In this document: positions 33,540-42,357 of the stretch, in pieces
Position numbering within the stretch: the first letter of the stretch is position 1
How the letters are laid out: every line of letters starts with the position of its first letter
DNA from: Luteimonas vadosa
GTDB lineage: Bacteria; Pseudomonadota; Gammaproteobacteria; Xanthomonadales; Xanthomonadaceae
NCBI RefSeq assembly: GCF_039543545.1
Contig: NZ_BAABJY010000002.1
Location: forward strand, 1,206,273-1,270,272
Length of the DNA: 64,000 bases
Direction of reading: 5' to 3'
The notes under the pieces: generated by a model
Seen by the model: only the letters and a program-made list of their open reading frames with translations
Told to the model about the DNA's origin: nothing
Database searches by the model: none
Position numbers and translations under genes: made by a program

Positions 33540-34979
33540 TCAAGCCTCGAAATACCCCAGGAAGTCGGAGATGGCCATCGAGTCCATCCGTCCCGGGTCG
33601 GCCGCCAAGGCCATCAATTCCTCGGCCTTGCCCGCCGGCAGCTGTGCCTCGAACGCGGCCAGGGCCTTGGCCAGCAGCACCGGGATCCCTTCGTCACGGC
33701 GCTTCCGGTGGCCAATGGGGTAGTCGATGGAAATCCGGTCCGTGGAGGTGCCGTCCTTGAAGAACACCTGCACCGCGTTGCCGATGTAGCGCTTGTTCGG
33801 GTCGAAGTAGTCCTTGGTGAACTGCGGGTTCTCCCGCACCTCCATCACGCCCCTGAGCGCGTCGATGCGGGGGTCGGCGGCGATGTCGTCGTTGTAGTCG
33901 GCCGCCGTGAGGCGCCCGAAGACCAGCGGCACGGCGACCATGTACTGGAGGCAGTGGTCCCGATCGGCGTAGTTGGCCAGCGGGCCGGTCTTGTCGATGA
34001 TGCGCACCCCCGCCTCCTGGGTCTCGATCACGATCCTCTCGACCTCCGAGATCCGGCCCTGCACCTGGTCGTGCAGCTCCATGGCGCATTCCACCGCGGT
34101 CTGGGCGTGGAACTCGGCCGGAAAGCTGATCTTGAACAGGACGTTCTCCATCACGTAGCTTCCGAAGGGCCGCTCGAACTCGAACGATTTGCCCTTGAAG
34201 GCGACATCGTAGAAACCCCAGGTCTTCGCGCTCAACGCGCTCGGATAGCCGACCACTTGCTTGCGGACGGCGTTGATCGCATGGATGACGGCCCGACGGC
34301 AGGCATCACCCGCGGCCCAGCTCTTGCGCGGGCCCGTGTTGGGCGCATGCCGGTAGGTCCTCAGGACGCCGTTGTCGATCCAGGAGTGCGACACCGCGGT
34401 CACGATTTCTTCCTTGCCGCCGCCCAGCATCGCCGTGGCCACGGCGGTGGACGCGAGGCGCACCAGGATCACGTGGTCCAAGCCGACGCGGTTGAAGGAG
34501 TTCTGCAGCGCATAGACCCCCTGGATCTCGTGCGCCTTGATCGCCCAGGTCAGGATGTCGCGAACCGTGATCGCCTTGCCTTCCTTGCGGGACAGCCAGT
34601 CTGCGACGGCGAGGATGGTGCCGAGGTTGTCGGACGGATGGCCCCATTCGGCCGCCAGCCATGTGTCGTTGAAGTCGAGCCAGCGGACCTGGGTGCCGAT
34701 GTTGAAGGCCGCCTGGGCCGGGTCGAGCTCGAAGCCGGTGCCCGGCACGCGCGCGCCCCCGGCGATCTCTCCGCCCGGGACCAGCGGCCCGAGGTGCTTG
34801 GTGCAGCCCTCGAACTTCATCGCGAGCATCGCGCAGGCCAGCGAGTCGAGCAGCATGTAGCGGGCGGTGTCGTAGGCCTCGTCGGATTCGATCTGGGTAT
34901 CGACGACATAGTCGGCGATCGCCACCATCGGGGCATCGGGCGCGGGGCGGATGGCGGAACGCTGGTCGGAATGGCTCAT
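33540..34979 (-). CDS. prpD: 2-methylcitrate dehydratase
   Basis: Encodes 479 residues. Dehydrates 2-methylcitrate to cis-2-methylaconitate in propionate oxidation. The MmgE/PrpD fold marks are clear: YMLLDSLACAMLAMKFEGCTKHLGP, GTQVRWLDFNDTWLAAEWGHPSDN and ISFPAEFHAQTAVECAM. The start at 34979 (MSHSDQRSAI) fits the family length. In many genomes prpD lies next to prpB and prpC; here it is 4.2 kb away, downstream on the same strand, with four unrelated genes in between. Neither acnD nor prpF is present, so the PrpD route, not the AcnD/PrpF route, operates here. Confidence 0.95.
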   Translation of the reverse strand: MSHSDQRSAIRPAPDAPMVAIADYVVDTQIESDEAYDTARYMLLDSLACAMLAMKFEGCTKHLGPLVPGGEIAGGARVPGTGFELDPAQAAFNIGTQVRWLDFNDTWLAAEWGHPSDNLGTILAVADWLSRKEGKAITVRDILTWAIKAHEIQGVYALQNSFNRVGLDHVILVRLASTAVATAMLGGGKEEIVTAVSHSWIDNGVLRTYRHAPNTGPRKSWAAGDACRRAVIHAINAVRKQVVGYPSALSAKTWGFYDVAFKGKSFEFERPFGSYVMENVLFKISFPAEFHAQTAVECAMELHDQVQGRISEVERIVIETQEAGVRIIDKTGPLANYADRDHCLQYMVAVPLVFGRLTAADYNDDIAADPRIDALRGVMEVRENPQFTKDYFDPNKRYIGNAVQVFFKDGTSTDRISIDYPIGHRKRRDEGIPVLLAKALAAFEAQLPAGKAEELMALAADPGRMDSMAISDFLGYFEA

Positions 34980-35125
34980 CTGGGTGAGGTGCCTGGGTTG
35001 CGGGGAAGCCGGCTATTTTGCCGCGCTGGCGCGCTGGTGGCGAACCGGCCTGCATCTCCGGACGCAGGGCTCCGACACCTTTGCGCGCCTGGATCGAGAC
35101 CCATGCGCAACTCCATACGGAACAG

Positions 35126-35131
35126 TATGCT
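35126..35131 (+). promoter_or_regulatory. -10-like hexamer before fadH
   Basis: TATGCT ends 6 bases before the fadH ATG at 35138, matching the close spacing seen at hutI and lpxH. No ribosome binding site is visible. Confidence 0.35.
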
Positions 35132-35137
35132 GTCGGC

Positions 35138-37168
35138 ATGCCCGACACCCCTACCCCCTATCCCTGCCTGTTCACGCCGCTGGACCTGGGCTTCACCCGC
35201 CTGCGCAACCGGGTCCTGATGGGCTCGATGCATACCGGCCTGGAGGATCGCGCCCGGGATTTTCCCAAACTCGCGGCCTATTTCGCCGAGCGTGCCGCCG
35301 GCGGCGTCGGGCTGATCGTCACCGGGGGCTTTTCGCCCAACATCGAAGGCTGGCTCAAGCCGTTCGCGAGCAAGTTGAGTTGGCCCTGGGAGGTGCGCAA
35401 GCACCGCCAGGTCACCGATGCCGTCCACGCCCACGATGCGCGCATCTGCCTGCAACTGCTGCACGCCGGGCGCTATGCCTACCACCCGCTGCAGGTGGCG
35501 CCCTCGAGGCGGAAGGCACCGATCAACCCGTTCACGCCCCGGGCGCTGACGGCACGCGGCGTCGAGCGCACGATCGCCGCTTACGTCGACGCCGCGCGGC
35601 TCGCGCGCGACGGCGGCTATGACGGCGTCGAGGTGATGGGTTCGGAGGGCTACCTGATCAACCAGTTCGCCAGCGCGCGGACCAACGCCCGGACGGATGG
35701 CTGGGGGGGCAGCGTCACCCGGCGGATGCGTTTCGCGGTCGAGATCGTGCGCCGCATCCGCGAAGCCTGTGGCCCCGATTTCATCCTGGTCTACCGGTTG
35801 TCGATGCTTGAGCTCGTCCCGGAGGGATCGGACTGGTCGCAGGTCGTGCAGCAGGCCAAGGCCATCGAGGCCGCCGGTGCGACCATCCTCAACACCGGGA
35901 TCGGCTGGCATGAGTCGCGGGTACCCACCATCGCCACGTCCGTCCCCAGGGCGGCCTTTGCCGGCGTCACCGCCAAACTGCGCCCCCACGTGGCGCTGCC
36001 CCTGGTCGCCACGAATCGCATCAACACGCCCGAGGTCGCCGAAGCGATCCTCTCGGGAGGGGCGGTGGACCTGGTGTCGATGGCCCGCCCGCTCTTGGCG
36101 GACCCGCGCTGGGTCGAGAAGGCCCGTGCCGGCAAGCCGCACGCGATCAACACCTGCATCGCCTGCAACCAGGCCTGCCTGGACCACGTGTTCCAGAACA
36201 AGGCCGCCAATTGCCTCGTCAATCCGCGCGCCTGTGCCGAAACGGAACTGAATTTCGCGCCGACGGCGGCGCCCAAGCGGATCGCCGTGGTCGGTGCCGG
36301 GCCGGCCGGACTGGCATTTGCCACCGAAGCCGCGGGACGGGGTCACGCGGTCACCCTGTTCGACGCAGCGGACGACATCGGGGGCCAGTTCAACCTCGCC
36401 AAGCGCATCCCGGGGAAGGAGGAGTTCCACGAGACGCTGCGCTACTTCCGCCACCGCATCGAGGAAACGGGTGTGGACTTGCGCTTGTCCACCCGTGTCG
36501 AAGCGGACGCCTTGGCGGGATTCGAGACCGTGGTGCTGGCCACGGGGGTCACGCCCCGGCCTGTGGATTTCCCCGGCCACGACCACCCCAAGGTGGTCGG
36601 TTACCTGGATGTGCTGAATGGCCGGGTGGAGGTCGGCGCACGGGTGGCCATCGTCGGCGCCGGCGGCATTGGCTTCGATGTCGCCGAATACCTGGTGCAG
36701 CCGGCGCCGTCCCCCACCCTGGACCCTGTGGAGTGGATGCAGGAATGGGGCATCGATCCCGGATTCGACTCACCAGGCGGGCTGGCCCGTCCTGCGGTCT
36801 CTCCCGCGGCGCGGCAGGTCTGGTTGCTGCAGCGCTCCGAGGGACGGCCTGGGCGCCGACTCGGCAAGACGACGGGCTGGATCCACCGCGCCACGCTCAA
36901 GGCCAAGGGGGTCAGGATGCTCGGCGGGGTCGAATACCTTCGCGTCGACGATGCCGGGTTCCATGTCCGCATCGATGGCGGCGACGAACGGCTTCTGCCG
37001 GTGGACCACGTCGTGGTCTGCGCCGGCCAGGAATCGCGCCGCGATTTGCTCGCGCCCATACAGGCCGAGGGCCGGCCGGTGCACGTCATCGGCGGTGCCG
37101 ATGTCGCCATGGAACTCGACGCCAAGCGTGCCATCGCCCAGGCCAGCCGGCTGGCGGCGGTGATCTGA
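35138..37168 (+). CDS. fadH: 2,4-dienoyl-CoA reductase (NADPH)
   Basis: Encodes 676 residues, the usual length. Reduces 2,4-dienoyl-CoA during oxidation of unsaturated fatty acids. Domain order: FMN-binding TIM barrel (FTPLDLGFTRLRNRVLMGSMHTGLEDR at the start, GYDGVEVMGSEGYLINQF), a 4Fe-4S cysteine cluster (CIACNQAC then NCLVNPRAC at about 338-365), an FAD Rossmann motif (IAVVGAGPAGLAFA near 382) and an NADPH site (VAIVGAGGIGFDVAEYL). The ATG at 35138 follows a TATGCT by 6 bases. It stands alone on the plus strand between prpD and the SleB-type gene and is followed by a GC-rich hairpin. Confidence 0.95.
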   Translation: MPDTPTPYPCLFTPLDLGFTRLRNRVLMGSMHTGLEDRARDFPKLAAYFAERAAGGVGLIVTGGFSPNIEGWLKPFASKLSWPWEVRKHRQVTDAVHAHDARICLQLLHAGRYAYHPLQVAPSRRKAPINPFTPRALTARGVERTIAAYVDAARLARDGGYDGVEVMGSEGYLINQFASARTNARTDGWGGSVTRRMRFAVEIVRRIREACGPDFILVYRLSMLELVPEGSDWSQVVQQAKAIEAAGATILNTGIGWHESRVPTIATSVPRAAFAGVTAKLRPHVALPLVATNRINTPEVAEAILSGGAVDLVSMARPLLADPRWVEKARAGKPHAINTCIACNQACLDHVFQNKAANCLVNPRACAETELNFAPTAAPKRIAVVGAGPAGLAFATEAAGRGHAVTLFDAADDIGGQFNLAKRIPGKEEFHETLRYFRHRIEETGVDLRLSTRVEADALAGFETVVLATGVTPRPVDFPGHDHPKVVGYLDVLNGRVEVGARVAIVGAGGIGFDVAEYLVQPAPSPTLDPVEWMQEWGIDPGFDSPGGLARPAVSPAARQVWLLQRSEGRPGRRLGKTTGWIHRATLKAKGVRMLGGVEYLRVDDAGFHVRIDGGDERLLPVDHVVVCAGQESRRDLLAPIQAEGRPVHVIGGADVAMELDAKRAIAQASRLAAVI

Positions 37169-37173
37169 TCGCA

Positions 37174-37195
37174 CCGAGCCCCGGCGGGGGCTCGG
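37174..37195 (+). terminator. GC-rich hairpin after fadH
   Basis: A 9-bp perfect stem with a 4-base loop begins 6 bases after the fadH stop. No T-run follows, so it may act as a 3'-end stabiliser or a weak terminator. Confidence 0.5.
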
Positions 37196-37498
37196 CGTCG
37201 ACGCACCCCTGTTCAGAATAAAAACTCCAAATTAATCAATTGGTTCCTTTTTCTGCGTTCAGCTGAGGTTGGGTTTTGCGTGCTTAAGGTGCGCCAACTT
37301 CAGCGCTGGCCTAGTCCAGCCAACCGGTGCGTGTCGCCAAATCCCGGCGACGCTGCGCCCGGGCAGCAAGAGCGCCAGAGAGTGCCGCCGCCCTCCCCAA
37401 CCCGCCAGATTGACCCGTTCGACGGATCGACCGATCGATGCCTTGCTTGCGTCGCGGTGGATCCAGCCCGGGGCGAAGCAACGAGCAAGGAGTACGAC
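37196..37498. other. Intergenic region with an AT-rich island
   Basis: No gene is seen. From about 37215 to 37257 the sequence is strikingly AT-rich for this genome (AATAAAAACTCC, AAATTAATCAATTGG, TTCCTTTTTC) and is followed by GC-rich sequence up to the SleB-type gene. The island could hold a promoter or a nucleoid-protein site; no clear -10/-35 pair can be defined. Confidence 0.5.
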
Positions 37499-37957
37499 AT
37501 GAAACTCGCCTGGATCCTGTGGCTGGCGTCCGTCCTGCCGCCGCAAGCCGCCGATTCCCTGTGCCTGAGCACGACCGTGTACCTGGAGGCCCGCGACCAG
37601 TCGGTTCGGGGCCAGAAGGCCGTGGCCGAGGTCGCCCTCCGGCGCGAGGACAGCGGCCTCTGGGGCGATTCGATGTGCGAGGTCGTCACCGCCCGCAAGC
37701 AGTTCGCGCCGACCATCGTTTCCCCGCGGACCCGCCTCAGCAACACCGAGGCCTGGTCCCGTGCGGTGACCGTGGCCCTGGAGTCGCAGCAGAACTGGGC
37801 GCTTCCGGCAGGCGAGCGCAAGGAGATCGTGCCCGGCGCAAGCCACTTCATGGCCCACGAGATCGCGGCGCCGAGTTGGCGCAACGCCTATCAGGTCGCC
37901 ACCATCGGCAGCCACACCTTCCTCAAGGTGCAGTCCCTGAAACCGCGCAAGTCCTGA
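37499..37957 (+). CDS. SleB-type cell-wall hydrolase
   Basis: Encodes 152 residues. Short signal peptide (MKLAWILWLASVLPPQAA), then a Hydrolase_2/SleB domain: LSTTVYLEARDQSVRGQKAVAEVALRR is the family signature with its glutamate, and FAPTIVSPRT and HFMAHE follow. These enzymes cleave peptidoglycan glycan strands; in spore formers they act in germination, but the same domain is common in proteobacteria with no spores. It is near the minimum size and lacks any binding domain. A GCAAGGAG site precedes the ATG at 37499. It is followed 114 bases later by a GST gene. Confidence 0.82.
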   Translation: MKLAWILWLASVLPPQAADSLCLSTTVYLEARDQSVRGQKAVAEVALRREDSGLWGDSMCEVVTARKQFAPTIVSPRTRLSNTEAWSRAVTVALESQQNWALPAGERKEIVPGASHFMAHEIAAPSWRNAYQVATIGSHTFLKVQSLKPRKS

Positions 37958-38071
37958 GCGGCGAGACGTAACCCGCAGGGACGGAGCAGGACGCAGCGTT
38001 GCATCCAGCCTCATTGTGGCTTCACCGCGCGGTTCCCATGGTGGGGACTCCCTTCCAAGGAGTCCGTCCCG

Positions 38072-38683
38072 ATGAAACTGTATTACGCGCCAGGCGCCTG
38101 CTCGCTGGCCGACCACATCGTGCTGGAGTGGATCGGCCAGCCCTACGAGGCGGTAAGGCTGTCGCGCCGGCAGATGAAGGCGCCGGAGTACCTGGCCATC
38201 AACCCGGCCGGCGCGGTTCCGGCATTCGAGGACGAAGGCTGGGTACTGACGCAGAACGCGGCGATCCTGAACTACTTGGCCGACAGGTTCCCGGAAGCCG
38301 GGCTGGGTGGCGATGGCACCCCCAAGGGGCGCGCGGAAATCAACCGGTGGCTGGCCTTCGCCAATGCCGACATCCATCCGGCGTTCCACCCCTTGTTCGG
38401 CGCGACCGCCTACCTGCAGGACGCGGCCGCCATCGACCGGACCAAGGCGGCGGCGCGCGACAGGCTGCGTGGAATGTTCGAGCGGGCGGACGGACAGCTG
38501 GCCGGGCGCGACTGGCTCGCGGGGACACGCTCGATCGCCGATCCGTACCTGTTCGTCGTCACGCGATGGGCGAAGGCGATGGACGTCGACCTGTCCGGAT
38601 TGGACAACCTGGACCGGTTCTTCCAGTCGATGTCGGCCGATCCAGCCGTGCGCAGGGTGATGGCGGACGAGGGCCTGGATTGA
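38072..38683 (+). CDS. Glutathione S-transferase family protein
   Basis: Encodes 203 residues. Thioredoxin-like N-terminal domain (MKLYYAPGACSLADHIVLEW, with the SLADHI segment at the usual catalytic Ser/Cys position, and NPAGAVPAFEDEGWVLTQNAAILNYLAD for glutathione binding), followed by a helical C-terminal domain with the N-capping motif SIADPYLF. This is the beta/nu-type pattern (GACS). The substrate is unknown. An AAGGAG site lies 8-9 bases before the ATG at 38072. It is convergent with a potassium-channel gene. Confidence 0.9.
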   Translation: MKLYYAPGACSLADHIVLEWIGQPYEAVRLSRRQMKAPEYLAINPAGAVPAFEDEGWVLTQNAAILNYLADRFPEAGLGGDGTPKGRAEINRWLAFANADIHPAFHPLFGATAYLQDAAAIDRTKAAARDRLRGMFERADGQLAGRDWLAGTRSIADPYLFVVTRWAKAMDVDLSGLDNLDRFFQSMSADPAVRRVMADEGLD

Positions 38684-38713
38684 CCGGCACCGGTGCCTGG
38701 CCGCCGGTCGTGC

Positions 38714-39160
38714 TCAGTCGCGCCAGCGCCGCGACATCTCCAGGTAGGTGTACGACGCCGACCAGGTGATCATCATCAGGCCGACCAGGGCCTCGGTGCC
38801 GGCAAGGAAACGGATCGGCCCCGTGGGCGCGACATCGCCGAAACCCACGGTGCTGTACGTCGTCGCCGACAGGTAGACGGCCTCCAGCAGCCCCGTGTCC
38901 GTCGAACCCGAGATGCCGCCCAGGCCGAGCTTGGCCACCAGCATCCAGTAGGCGAGGCCGAACAGCCAGATCTCTGCCACGTGCAGCGCGAACAGCCACA
39001 ACACGACCACCACGACGCCACGGTGGCCGAGTTGGGCGTCGTTGCTTGGGCGCCGCTTGCTCAGCGCGCTCAACCCCTCGTAGTGCAGCATGACCGCCAG
39101 CGCGACCACGGCGACGGTGGTCGCGACCACGATCGCGTTGGCCACCATGTCCTGCTGCAT
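38714..39160 (-). CDS. Two-transmembrane ion channel (potassium selective)
   Basis: Encodes 148 residues. An N-terminal hydrophobic segment, a second membrane segment (VVVVVLWLFALHVAEIWLFG), a pore helix with the potassium filter TTYSTVGFGDVAP, and a last membrane segment (LVGLMMITWSASYTYLEM). This is the Ion_trans_2 pore; no RCK or cyclic-nucleotide domain is attached. The ATG at 39160 (MQQDMVANAI) sets the length. The gene starts 14 bases downstream of prpC on the same strand, so it may be co-transcribed with prpB-prpC, although a functional link is not evident. Confidence 0.85.
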   Translation of the reverse strand: MQQDMVANAIVVATTVAVVALAVMLHYEGLSALSKRRPSNDAQLGHRGVVVVVLWLFALHVAEIWLFGLAYWMLVAKLGLGGISGSTDTGLLEAVYLSATTYSTVGFGDVAPTGPIRFLAGTEALVGLMMITWSASYTYLEMSRRWRD

Positions 39161-39174
39161 CGGCGGGACGCTCC

Positions 39175-40320
39175 CTAGCGGTCTTCGATCGGCACGTAGT
39201 CCCTGTCCTCGGGACCCGTGTAGTTGGCGCTCGGCCGGATGATCTTGCCGTCCTCTCGCTGCTCGATGACGTGCGCGCACCAGCCCGAGGTTCGGGCGAT
39301 GACGAACAAGGGCGTGAACATCGGGGTCGGCACGCCCATCATGTGGTAGCTCGACGCGCTGTACCAGTCCAGGTTCGGGAACATCTTCTTCATGTCCATC
39401 ATCAGGGTCTCGATGCGCTCGGACACGTCGAACAGCACCTGGTTGCCGCCGGCATCGCACAACTTCCGGCTGAGCTCCTTGATGATCGGGTTGCGCGGGT
39501 CGCCGATGGTATAGACCGGGTGGCCGAAGCCGATCACGATCTCCTTGCGTTCCACGCGCGCGCGGATGTCGGCCTCGGCCTCGTCGGCGCTCGCATAGCG
39601 GGAGATGATGTCCATCGCGACTTCGTTGGCGCCGCCATGCTTGGGTCCGCGCAGCGCACCGATGGCGCCGGTGATGCAGGAATGCATGTCCGAACCGGTA
39701 CCGGCGATGACGCGCGCGGTGAAGGTGGACGCGTTGAACTCATGCTCGGCGTAGAGGATCAGCGACTTGTCCATTGCGTCGGCATGCAGGTCGCTCGGCG
39801 GCTCGCCGTGCAACAGGTGCAGGAAGTGCGCGGCGATGCCGTCGTCGTCGGTCTCGACGTCGATGCGCCGGCCATTGCGGGTGAAGTGCCACCAGTACAG
39901 GAGCATCGAGCCGAAGCTGGCCATCAGCCGGTCGGCGATGTCACGCGCCTCCGGCGCCGGATGGCCATCGCGCTCGGGGAGGACGGTGCCGAGCACGGAA
40001 CACCCGGTACGCATCACGTCCATCGGGTGCGCGTTGGCCGGGACCAGTTCCAGCGCTTCCTGCACGATCGCGGGCAGCCCGCGCAGCCGCTTGAGCTTGG
40101 TCTTGTACGCATCAAGCTGCGCCCGGGTCGGCAGAGTCCCGTGCACCAGCAGGTGGGCGACTTCCTCGAAGGTCGAACGGGTCGCCAGGTCCTTGATGTC
40201 GTAACCCCGGTAATGCAGGTCGTTGCCGCTGCGACCGACCGTGCACAGCGCCGTGTTGCCGGCGGCGGTGCCGCTCAGGGCGACGGATTTCTTCGGCTTG
40301 GGTAGGGTGCTTTCGGTCAT
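39175..40320 (-). CDS. prpC: 2-methylcitrate synthase
   Basis: Encodes 381 residues. Condenses propionyl-CoA with oxaloacetate in the methylcitrate cycle. Citrate-synthase fold with the catalytic residues in GPKHGGANEVA, GFGHPVYTIGDPR and an SADEAEADIR segment; the small size (type without N-terminal domain) and KKSVALSGTAAGNTALC start are typical of PrpC rather than GltA. The ATG overlaps the prpB stop as ATGA (40317-40320), so translation is coupled. It lies upstream of a potassium channel and 4.2 kb from prpD. Confidence 0.95.
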   Translation of the reverse strand: MTESTLPKPKKSVALSGTAAGNTALCTVGRSGNDLHYRGYDIKDLATRSTFEEVAHLLVHGTLPTRAQLDAYKTKLKRLRGLPAIVQEALELVPANAHPMDVMRTGCSVLGTVLPERDGHPAPEARDIADRLMASFGSMLLYWWHFTRNGRRIDVETDDDGIAAHFLHLLHGEPPSDLHADAMDKSLILYAEHEFNASTFTARVIAGTGSDMHSCITGAIGALRGPKHGGANEVAMDIISRYASADEAEADIRARVERKEIVIGFGHPVYTIGDPRNPIIKELSRKLCDAGGNQVLFDVSERIETLMMDMKKMFPNLDWYSASSYHMMGVPTPMFTPLFVIARTSGWCAHVIEQREDGKIIRPSANYTGPEDRDYVPIEDR

Positions 40321-41228
40321 GCTGGGTCCTCGTTCCGGTCCTGAGCGAACAGCGCGTCGAGCTTGTCCTCGTAATCGTGGTACCCGAGGAAATCGTAGAG
40401 CTCGTCACGTGTCTGCAGCGTTTCGATGATGTGCTTCTGGGTGCCCTCGCGGCGCACGGTCTCGTAGAAATTCAGGGCGGCCTTGTTCATGGCGCGATAG
40501 GCACCGCAGCAGTACAGCGCGATGTCCACGCCGGCCTGGCGCAGCTCGTCCGTGGTGTAGAAGGGGGTACTCCCGAATTCGGTCAGGTTGGCCAGGATCG
40601 GCACCCCCACCGCCTGCTTGAACTTGCGGTAGTCCTCCAGCGAGCGCATCGCCTCAGGGAAGACCATGTCCGCCCCCGCCTCGACGTATGCCACGGCCCG
40701 TTCGATGGCCGAATCGATGCCCTCGACCGCGGCGGCATCGGTGCGTGCCATCAACACGAAATCGCCGTCGCTGCGCGCGTCGACCGCGGCTTTCACCCGG
40801 TCGACCATTTCGGCCTTGGACACCACTTCCTTGCCCGGACGATGCCCGCAGCGCTTCTGCCCGACCTGGTCTTCCAGGTGCACCGCGGCGACGCCGACAC
40901 GTTCGAAACTCCGGATGGTGCGCGCGATGTTGAACGCCCCGCCCCATCCGGTATCGATGTCGACCAGCAGGGGCAGGCCCGTCGCGTCGACGATCCGGCG
41001 AGCGTCGGTCAGCACGTCCTCCATCGTCGAGATGCCAAGGTCGGGCATGCCCAGCGAGTTGGCCGCGACACCACCCCCCGACAGGTAGAGGGCCCGGTAG
41101 CCGACGCGGCTGGCCATCATGCCGGCATAGGCGGTAATGGCGCCCATGACCTGCAGCGGCGATTCCGCGCGCAGCGCCGCCCGGAAGCGGCCTCCCGCCG
41201 AGGCGGCTGGTGGCTGGATGGTCGTCAT
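40317..41228 (-). CDS. prpB: Methylisocitrate lyase
   Basis: Encodes 303 residues. Splits 2-methylisocitrate into pyruvate and succinate, the last step of the cycle. The active-site motif KRCGHRPGKEV and metal-binding DIDTGWGGAFNIARTI are clear, with LEDQVGQKRCGH between. The start at 41228 (MTTIQPPAAS) gives a slightly long N-terminus. The next gene up the strand, mdh, ends 48 bases away, so mdh, prpB and prpC could share transcripts; malate dehydrogenase supplies the oxaloacetate used by PrpC. Confidence 0.95.
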   Translation of the reverse strand: MTTIQPPAASAGGRFRAALRAESPLQVMGAITAYAGMMASRVGYRALYLSGGGVAANSLGMPDLGISTMEDVLTDARRIVDATGLPLLVDIDTGWGGAFNIARTIRSFERVGVAAVHLEDQVGQKRCGHRPGKEVVSKAEMVDRVKAAVDARSDGDFVLMARTDAAAVEGIDSAIERAVAYVEAGADMVFPEAMRSLEDYRKFKQAVGVPILANLTEFGSTPFYTTDELRQAGVDIALYCCGAYRAMNKAALNFYETVRREGTQKHIIETLQTRDELYDFLGYHDYEDKLDALFAQDRNEDPA

Positions 41229-41276
41229 CGTCCAGGCAACTCCAATGCACGGCGCGGCCGCGCGGCCGCGCCTCGG

Positions 41277-42260
41277 TTACAGCAGGTGCGCCACGCCGGC
41301 GCGCTCTTCTTCCAGTTCGGCCAGCGTCTTGTCCATGCGCTCGCGGCTGAACGCGTCGATCTCGAGGTCGCGGATGCGCTCGTAAGCGCCGTCGCTGGTC
41401 GTCACCGGGACACCGTAGATGATGCCCTCCGGAATGCCGTAGCTGCCATCGGACGGGACGCCCATGGTCACCCACTTGCCGCCGCTGCCCAGCACCCAGT
41501 CGCGGACGTGGTCGATGGCGGCGTTCGCCGCGGAAGCGGCGGAAGACGACCCGCGTGCCTCGATGATTTCGGCGCCGCGCTTGCCCACGCGCGGGATGAA
41601 TGCATCGCGGTTCCAGTCCTCGTCCCCGATCTTGTGCCTGAGCGACTCTCCCCCCACCGTGGCGAAGCGGTAGTCGGGATACATGGTCGGGCTATGGTTG
41701 CCCCACACCACGAGCTTCTCGATCTCCCCGACCGGCACGCCGGCCTTGCTGGCCAATTGGCTCAGTGCACGGTTGTGGTCGAGGCGCAGCATCGCGGTGA
41801 AGTTACCGGCCGGCAGGTCGGGCGCGGATTTCATCGCGATGTAGGCGTTGGTGTTGGCCGGGTTGCCGACGACCAGCACCTTGACGTCCCGGCTGGCGAC
41901 CTTGTTCAGCGCCTTGCCCTGCTCGGTGAAGATCTTGGCGTTCTCCAGCAGCAGGTCCTTGCGTTCCATGCCCGGTCCCCGCGGCTTGGCGCCGACCAGC
42001 ATCGCGATGTCCACATCCTTGAAGGCGACCAGCGGATCGTCGGTGCCGACCATCCCGGCCAGCAGCGGAAACGCGCAATCCTCCAGCTCCATCATCACGC
42101 CCTGCAGCGCTGCCTGCGCCTTGTCGATCGGCAACTCGAGCATCTGCAGGATCACCGGCTGGTCCTTGCCCAGCATCTCGCCGGAAGCAATCCGGAACAA
42201 CAGGGCGTAACCGATCTGGCCGGCAGCGCCGGTGACGGCGACTCGGACGGGTTGTTTCAT
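41277..42260 (-). CDS. mdh: Malate dehydrogenase
   Basis: Encodes 327 residues. NAD-dependent interconversion of malate and oxaloacetate. NAD motif VAVTGAAGQIGYALLFRIASGEML, substrate arginines in VGAKPRGPGMERKDLL and NPANTNAYI, and catalytic pair in LRLDHNRALSQLA and WGNHSPTMYPD. This is the group of MDHs related to cytosolic enzymes (327 residues), common in Xanthomonas, not the 312-residue E. coli type. An ACGGAG site precedes the ATG at 42260. Confidence 0.97.
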   Translation of the reverse strand: MKQPVRVAVTGAAGQIGYALLFRIASGEMLGKDQPVILQMLELPIDKAQAALQGVMMELEDCAFPLLAGMVGTDDPLVAFKDVDIAMLVGAKPRGPGMERKDLLLENAKIFTEQGKALNKVASRDVKVLVVGNPANTNAYIAMKSAPDLPAGNFTAMLRLDHNRALSQLASKAGVPVGEIEKLVVWGNHSPTMYPDYRFATVGGESLRHKIGDEDWNRDAFIPRVGKRGAEIIEARGSSSAASAANAAIDHVRDWVLGSGGKWVTMGVPSDGSYGIPEGIIYGVPVTTSDGAYERIRDLEIDAFSRERMDKTLAELEEERAGVAHLL

Positions 42261-42357
42261 CGTGGGGCTCCGTGAAGGGTGGTTCGTCGTTCGTGGATGG
42301 CAAGGCGGCGGCCCGGAGGATTGGCGATCCGCACTTCAGCGGACCACCGACCACCCG

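Noticed and set aside
34976..36586. 536-codon minus-strand open frame antisense to fadH
   Set aside because: Shadow of fadH, which has all domains in the plus frame.
37499..37957. Spore germination locus suggested by the SleB-type gene
   Set aside because: The domain is common in non-sporulating proteobacteria and no sporulation gene is nearby.
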